This document shows positions 60,079 to 64,000 of a stretch of DNA of 64,000 nucleotides, piece after piece; the stretch's first letter is position 1, and every line of letters begins with the position of its first letter. The DNA comes from Lysinibacillus sphaericus. Lineage in GTDB: Bacteria > Bacillota > Bacilli > Bacillales_A > Planococcaceae. The translations under genes and the position numbers were made by a program. The notes beneath the pieces were generated by a model. The model was not told the DNA's origin and did not search any database. It saw only the letters and a program-made list of their open reading frames with translations. The stretch covers positions 124,001 to 188,000 of the forward strand of contig NZ_SADV01000009.1 in NCBI RefSeq assembly GCF_006864135.1, read 5' to 3'.

Positions 60079-62301
60079 TCATTTTTCTGCGTTCGTTTCT
60101 GTATTTTCGTTTTGTTCGACACTGTCCATAGAAGCTACTACTTCTTCAGCCATTACATCCGCTGCTTCTCCAACAGATTCCTCGACAGCTTTCACTTTTT
60201 CACCAAATACAGAACGCTCTAATAGTTCTGCAACATCGAATGTACCGATTGAATCCTCAACCTCTTTTGCCTTTGTTCCATCCTCAAGCATTGTTAAGCA
60301 GTAAGGACATCCAGAAGAGATAACAGATGCATCAGTTGCTAAAGCTTGTTCTGTTCGTGCTACATTAATACGGTTGCCGACATGCTCTTCCATCCACATT
60401 AAACCGCCACCTGCGCCGCAGCACATTGCCGTTTCACGATTACGCTCCATTTCCACAAGCTTAACGCCCGGGATGCCACGTAATATCTCGCGTGGTGCAT
60501 CATATACATCGTTATAACGGCCTAAATAACAAGAATCGTGGAAAACAATCGTTTCATGAACTTCGTAATTTAACGCAAGACGATTTTCTTCAATCAATTG
60601 ATTCAATAGTTCAGTATGGTGATAGACCTCGCCCTTCCAGCCAAAGTCTTGGTATTCATTTTTAAAGATATTGTAAGCGTGCGGGTCAATCGTAACGATT
60701 TTCTTCACGTCGTTTTTCTCAAATTCATCAATATTTGCTGTTGCCAGCTCTTGGAATAAAAATTCATTTCCTAAACGACGAGGAGTGTCCCCTGAGTTTT
60801 TCTCTTTATTTCCTAAAATTGCAAACTTCACACCCGCCTCGTTTAATAAACGACAGAAGGCTAATGCAATTTTTTGCGAGCGGTTATCAAATGCCCCCAT
60901 GGAACCTACCCAGAATAAATATTCCATTTCCTCGCCTGATTTTTTCAGCTCTTTCACTGTTGGAATATGAATTGTTGGATCGAGATTACGCCAATTTTCT
61001 TTTTCTTTACGATTTAAGCCCCAAGGATTGCCTTGACGCTCGATATTTGTCATCGCGCGTTGCGCATCAGGGTTCACTTTTCCTTCAGTCATCGTTAAGT
61101 AACGGCGTAAATCAATAATTTTATCGACATGCTCGTTCATAACAGGACATTGATCTTCACAGTTACGGCAAGTTGTACATGCCCAAATCTCAGATTCTGT
61201 AATAACATCGCCAATTAAAGAAGGGCTGTAGATATCTTCAATGACTGCCCCCTCAGCACCAGCTGCCATCGCTAGCTGATTCCCCTTTGTATTAGCAAAG
61301 AATTGATAAGGAACCCATGGCTTTTGCTTTGTTACAACAGCACCTGTAAATGTTAAATGATCACGAAGCTTCACGATTAAATCCATTGGAGATAGCATTT
61401 TCCCTGTTCCTGATGCTGGACACATATTTGTACAGCGTCCGCACTCTACACAGGAATATAAATCTAACATTTGTTTTTGTGTAAAATCTTGAATACGTCC
61501 AACACCAATTGCCGGAATATCCTCCTCATCTTCAGCATTTTCTAATGCCTCAAAGTCGATCGGTGTTAAAGTACCTGTACGATCTAAACGATTCATGTAC
61601 ACATTAATCGGGCTTACAATCAAGTGGAAGTGCTTCGATTGTGGTACATACACTAAGAATGTCAAAAGAATTAATAAGTGTGCCCACCACATTACATAGA
61701 AAACAACAGTCGCTGCTGCTGCTGGTAAGAAACTAAAAATAGCAGCAATGCCAGAAGCAACTGGCTCTGTATAAGTTAGTCCTTCACCATGCCAAATTAT
61801 TCCCATACCATTTGCAAGTAATGTGGATACCATTAACCCACCAATGAAAATTAAGACAAGACCATTTTTCCAGCCTCGTTTTAGACGTACTAGCTTTTCT
61901 ACATAGCGTCGGTAAAATGCCCACACAACCGCCACTAAAATCATTAATACCACAAGCTCTTGGAAAAATGTAAACACACTGTAGAAAACACCGAGCGGTA
62001 AATGTGATCCAGGTACTAACCCCTTCCAAATTAAATCAATGGCACCTAGCTGCACCATCAAAAATCCATAGAAGAACATGACATGAATTAAACCACTCTT
62101 TGGATCTTTTAATAGCTTGTTTTGGCCAAGTACATTGACCATAAGATAACGAATTCGTTCTTTAACACTTTCATCAAATTCAATCTTTTTCCCCAATTGT
62201 ACAAACTTATAGCGTGTTTTTAACAGATAGAAGAACAATCCTACTGCATAAAGCACAACCACGACTGTTAGAACAATGTTTGCAATTACTAATGGACTCA
62301 T
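60079..62301 (-). CDS. fadF: Membrane (Fe-S)-binding oxidoreductase FadF
   Basis: A 740-residue protein thought to pass electrons from acyl-CoA dehydrogenases and ETF to menaquinone. About six membrane helices lie in residues 1-230 (a NarI-like cytochrome b domain). Two 4Fe-4S motifs follow (CVECGRCTNMCPASG and CTTCRNCEDQCPVMN), then two CCG domains of the heterodisulfide-reductase type (DSCYLGRYND, AMCCGAGGG, SGCPYC). A C-terminal acidic tail of about 35 residues is extra. B. subtilis FadF (YwjF) is 705 residues and is regulated by FadR. The ATG at 62301 follows AAAGGGGGGG. Confidence 0.92.
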   Translation of the reverse strand: MSPLVIANIVLTVVVVLYAVGLFFYLLKTRYKFVQLGKKIEFDESVKERIRYLMVNVLGQNKLLKDPKSGLIHVMFFYGFLMVQLGAIDLIWKGLVPGSHLPLGVFYSVFTFFQELVVLMILVAVVWAFYRRYVEKLVRLKRGWKNGLVLIFIGGLMVSTLLANGMGIIWHGEGLTYTEPVASGIAAIFSFLPAAAATVVFYVMWWAHLLILLTFLVYVPQSKHFHLIVSPINVYMNRLDRTGTLTPIDFEALENAEDEEDIPAIGVGRIQDFTQKQMLDLYSCVECGRCTNMCPASGTGKMLSPMDLIVKLRDHLTFTGAVVTKQKPWVPYQFFANTKGNQLAMAAGAEGAVIEDIYSPSLIGDVITESEIWACTTCRNCEDQCPVMNEHVDKIIDLRRYLTMTEGKVNPDAQRAMTNIERQGNPWGLNRKEKENWRNLDPTIHIPTVKELKKSGEEMEYLFWVGSMGAFDNRSQKIALAFCRLLNEAGVKFAILGNKEKNSGDTPRRLGNEFLFQELATANIDEFEKNDVKKIVTIDPHAYNIFKNEYQDFGWKGEVYHHTELLNQLIEENRLALNYEVHETIVFHDSCYLGRYNDVYDAPREILRGIPGVKLVEMERNRETAMCCGAGGGLMWMEEHVGNRINVARTEQALATDASVISSGCPYCLTMLEDGTKAKEVEDSIGTFDVAELLERSVFGEKVKAVEESVGEAADVMAEEVVASMDSVEQNENTETNAEK

Positions 62302-62396
62302 GGTTGGTCCCCCCCTTTAGTTTGTCGAACTTTCTCTCTTTGTGATAAATTTGCTAGCTCATACGTAAATGTACGCCATTCCATCATTATATCCCT

Positions 62397-62426
62397 ATTC
62401 TAATAAATGAGTGAGCATTCAGTCAA
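62397..62426 (-). promoter_or_regulatory. fadF promoter with overlapping FadR-type operator
   Basis: On the minus strand TTGACT (62421-62426) and TAGAAT (62397-62402) are spaced by 18 bp. The palindrome TGACTGAATGCTCACTCA (62425-62408) covers the -35 and spacer, and matches the B. subtilis FadR consensus at most of its 18 positions. Confidence 0.65.
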
Positions 62427-62515
62427 CATAAAACAGAAATATTTCTGATAATTTTATATTCTTACATTTTACTAGAAAAAATACCACCCTAAATTTTTAA
62501 TGAGAATATAGATAA

Positions 62516-62564
62516 TCAAAAAGCCGATTTGCATCATGTTTTTGATGACAAATCGACTTTTTTT
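62516..62564. terminator. Bidirectional terminator between fadF and the adenosyltransferase gene
   Basis: AAAAAG-CGATTTG-CATCA pairs with TGATG-CAAATCG-CTTTTTTT, giving T runs on both strands. It lies 217 nt past the adenosyltransferase stop. Confidence 0.8.
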
Positions 62565-62655
62565 AGTGCGCTAGATTTCAAAGTAGTTATTTTATTTCAA
62601 CGTGATGCCTTTAGCCTTTCGTTTCTCTGCTCGTGGTCTCATATCACCCTTAGTT

Positions 62656-62724
62656 GATAAAAACTGAAATTATTCAGATAAAAGTTAAAATTGTTCCGAT
62701 AAAATGAGATTTTGTTCCGATAAA
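62656..62724 (-). repeat. 21-bp tandem repeat array behind the adenosyltransferase gene
   Basis: GATAAA recurs at 62656, 62677, 62698 and 62719, exactly 21 bp apart. On the minus strand the unit begins TTTATCGGAACAAAATCTCA, matching the array at 47265. It lies between stop codon and terminator, in the sense direction. Confidence 0.85.
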
Positions 62725-62780
62725 TCTTCAAAGTACTAATCGAAAAATGAATGCATCTCAATAACCACAACTTTAGGTAA

Positions 62781-63344
62781 TTATTTTTTAAAAACATTGC
62801 CGCTTCGAATATATTCAACATCCGCGACATTTAATCTAAAATTAACAACCCTTGCAGCTGCAAATAAATAGTCAGATAGACGGTTTAAATATTTTTGTAC
62901 AATTGTCGGTACATCTTCAATTTCCTTCATAAGCGTTACCATTTGACGCTCTGCTCGACGTGCTACTGTGCGAGCAATGTGTAAGGTTGCAGCTGCTGGT
63001 GCACCACCTGGTAAAATAAAACGCTGTAACGGCGGTGCTTCATCTGATAATGCATCAATACGCGTTTCCAACACATCGATTGGCTGCTCTGTTAGCTTAT
63101 AATGACGTTCCTTCATGACGTTAGCAAGATCGCCACCCGCATCGAAAAGCTCATGTTGAATTGTTTCTAAATCAATTAAAATATCCTTAAATAATTCACG
63201 ATCTAGTTCACTGACAGCCTTACCAATAAAAGAATTTAATTCATCAATGGCCCCATATGTTTCAACGCGTAAGCTATCCTTATCAACGCGTCCACCGATA
63301 AGACTTGTTTTCCCTGTATCGCCTGTTTTCGTGTAAAGCTTCAT
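62781..63344 (-). CDS. pduO: Cob(I)alamin adenosyltransferase, PduO type
   Basis: Transfers the adenosyl group of ATP to cob(I)alamin, giving the cofactor that IcmF needs. The 187-residue protein has the ATP-binding N-terminus YTKTGDTGKTSLIGG, the ELNSFIG motif and the RTVARRAER helix typical of the family (B. subtilis YvqK). The ATG at 63344 has AGGAGA 8 nt in front; an ATG three codons upstream touches that site. It lies downstream of cbiZ, with a repeat module between. Confidence 0.9.
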   Translation of the reverse strand: MKLYTKTGDTGKTSLIGGRVDKDSLRVETYGAIDELNSFIGKAVSELDRELFKDILIDLETIQHELFDAGGDLANVMKERHYKLTEQPIDVLETRIDALSDEAPPLQRFILPGGAPAAATLHIARTVARRAERQMVTLMKEIEDVPTIVQKYLNRLSDYLFAAARVVNFRLNVADVEYIRSGNVFKK

Positions 63345-63365
63345 TTCTCTCATCTCCTAAAGTTA

Positions 63366-63470
63366 TTTTATAATTTCGCCTTGACGTAATTGCCGCTGTC
63401 GCACAGATAAACAATGCGTTCGGAGGCATTATCTTCATTCAGCAGGAGTATCTGTTGAATGAAGATAATT
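63366..63470 (-). repeat. Compact repeat module between cbiZ and the adenosyltransferase gene
   Basis: On the minus strand the hairpin ATTATCTTCATTCA/TGAATGAAGATAAT spans the cbiZ stop codon. GCCTCCGAACGCATTG, GTGCGACAGCGG and the hairpin AATTACGTCAAGGCGAAATT follow, ending close to the next gene's ribosome site. The layout equals that upstream of fabZ. Confidence 0.7.
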
Positions 63471-64000
63471 TTTTATTGCCTGTACAGTTGTTTCAAAAAC
63501 ACCTTTACCGATAATCTTACCTACATCAGTAATGGGACCTCCATACAGCATTTCTCCCCCTTTTTGTGTAGCTGCAATTAATAAACTATCCGTAGCAGTA
63601 CCTGTCGCAATTGTACCACTAAGTTCATCGCGAATATTTTCCGATTGCAATGCCTTTGTTTTCGCCTCGGTAGCCGTCATCATTGCTTGGAAAAACGCTT
63701 CTTCTGATAAACAACCATTAACAATAACCCATGTATTTATAGTACCAATATGTGGTTCATCTTGTCTGTCATGTGTACGAGACACATCAACTGCATTGCC
63801 AACTCCGGCCGTAACAGCAACAAGGACACTACCAAAGGAAGCTTTAAATTCATTTATAGCTACAAGATTTGTTGGGACAGCTGTTAACATGACGACGGTA
63901 CTTGTAGATGAGAAATGATCTTTTAGTAAAAATCCAGCGACCTCTTTCTTAACATCACTAATGACATAATCTATTGGTACAGAGCGATTTAACAGACAAT
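63435..64000 (-). CDS. cbiZ: Adenosylcobinamide amidohydrolase CbiZ (5' end outside the window)
   Basis: CbiZ opens the amide bond of adenosylcobinamide or pseudo-B12 to give adenosylcobyric acid for corrinoid salvage. Motifs: ATAGVG-type VTAGVGNAVDVSR, INTWVIVNG and GTIATGTATDSLLIAATQKG. The frame stays open from the stop at 63435 to the right edge at 64000 (reading LNRSVPIDYVISDVKKEVAG upstream of the first internal ATG at 63890), so the start lies beyond the window. Family proteins are about 200-230 residues, so only a short piece is missing. It precedes the adenosyltransferase gene. Confidence 0.85.
   Translation of the reverse strand, partial: CLLNRSVPIDYVISDVKKEVAGFLLKDHFSSTSTVVMLTAVPTNLVAINEFKASFGSVLVAVTAGVGNAVDVSRTHDRQDEPHIGTINTWVIVNGCLSEEAFFQAMMTATEAKTKALQSENIRDELSGTIATGTATDSLLIAATQKGGEMLYGGPITDVGKIIGKGVFETTVQAIKNYLHSTDTPAE

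Overview
The window looks like a chromosomal segment of a low-GC, endospore-forming Firmicute of the Lysinibacillus type (Planococcaceae/Caryophanaceae). The reasons are the long runs of Bacillus subtilis-like gene order (ywqB-ywqA, mbl-flhO-flhP-fabZ, the atp operon, upp-glyA-ywlG-rpiB-ywlE-mntP-ywlC-spoIIR-prmC-prfA-tdk-rpmE-rho-glpX-murZ-tal-fba-spo0F-ywjG-pyrG-rpoE), the sporulation genes spoIID, spoIIQ, spoIIID, spoIIR and spo0F, and a B12-dependent fused mutase (icmF) beside fatty-acid oxidation genes. The genus is inferred from gene order and protein similarity recalled from memory, not from a search.

Layout. 0-7 kb: a SWIM zinc-finger protein coupled to an SNF2 helicase, a second single-strand DNA-binding protein, YwpF, a Thr/Pro/Gly-rich lipoprotein and an unrecognised small protein. 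7-16 kb (minus strand): fabZ, a small EpuA-like membrane protein, flhP, flhO, mbl, spoIIID, spoIIQ, spoIID and murA. 16-26 kb: DUF1146, the complete nine-gene atp operon with a strong promoter and a roughly 290-nt structured leader, mnaA and upp. 26-31 kb: a PAS/GAF/degenerate GGDEF/EAL protein, glyA, ywlG, rpiB. 31-41 kb: a chemoreceptor without a large sensor domain, ywlE, mntP, ywlC, spoIIR, prmC-prfA, tdk, rpmE, rho. 41-50 kb: glpX, murZ, tal, fba, spo0F, ywjG, pyrG with a recognisable CTP-sensing attenuator, rpoE and a 53-residue membrane protein. 50-64 kb: icmF, a tetR-acdA-mmgC-mmgB-thl operon read right to left, fadF, a PduO-type cobalamin adenosyltransferase and a cbiZ gene cut by the right edge. 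The last block fits together: acyl-CoA oxidation, electron export by FadF, a B12 mutase, and two genes that salvage and activate corrinoids. Two matching 18-bp FadR-like palindromes over the thl and fadF promoters suggest that the TetR protein controls it.

The most unusual content is between the genes. At least ten intergenic regions carry copies or pieces of a modular, hairpin-rich repeat family. Copies differ in sequence but keep the pairing of several stems through compensatory changes. Some copies contain expandable arrays of 35-, 38- or 47-bp units, and a related 142-bp tandem array lies between spo0F and fba. A separate 21-bp tandem repeat sits in the same place (after the stop codon, before the terminator) behind ywjG and behind the adenosyltransferase gene. 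No rRNA, tRNA, CRISPR array, insertion sequence with a transposase, or prophage was seen.
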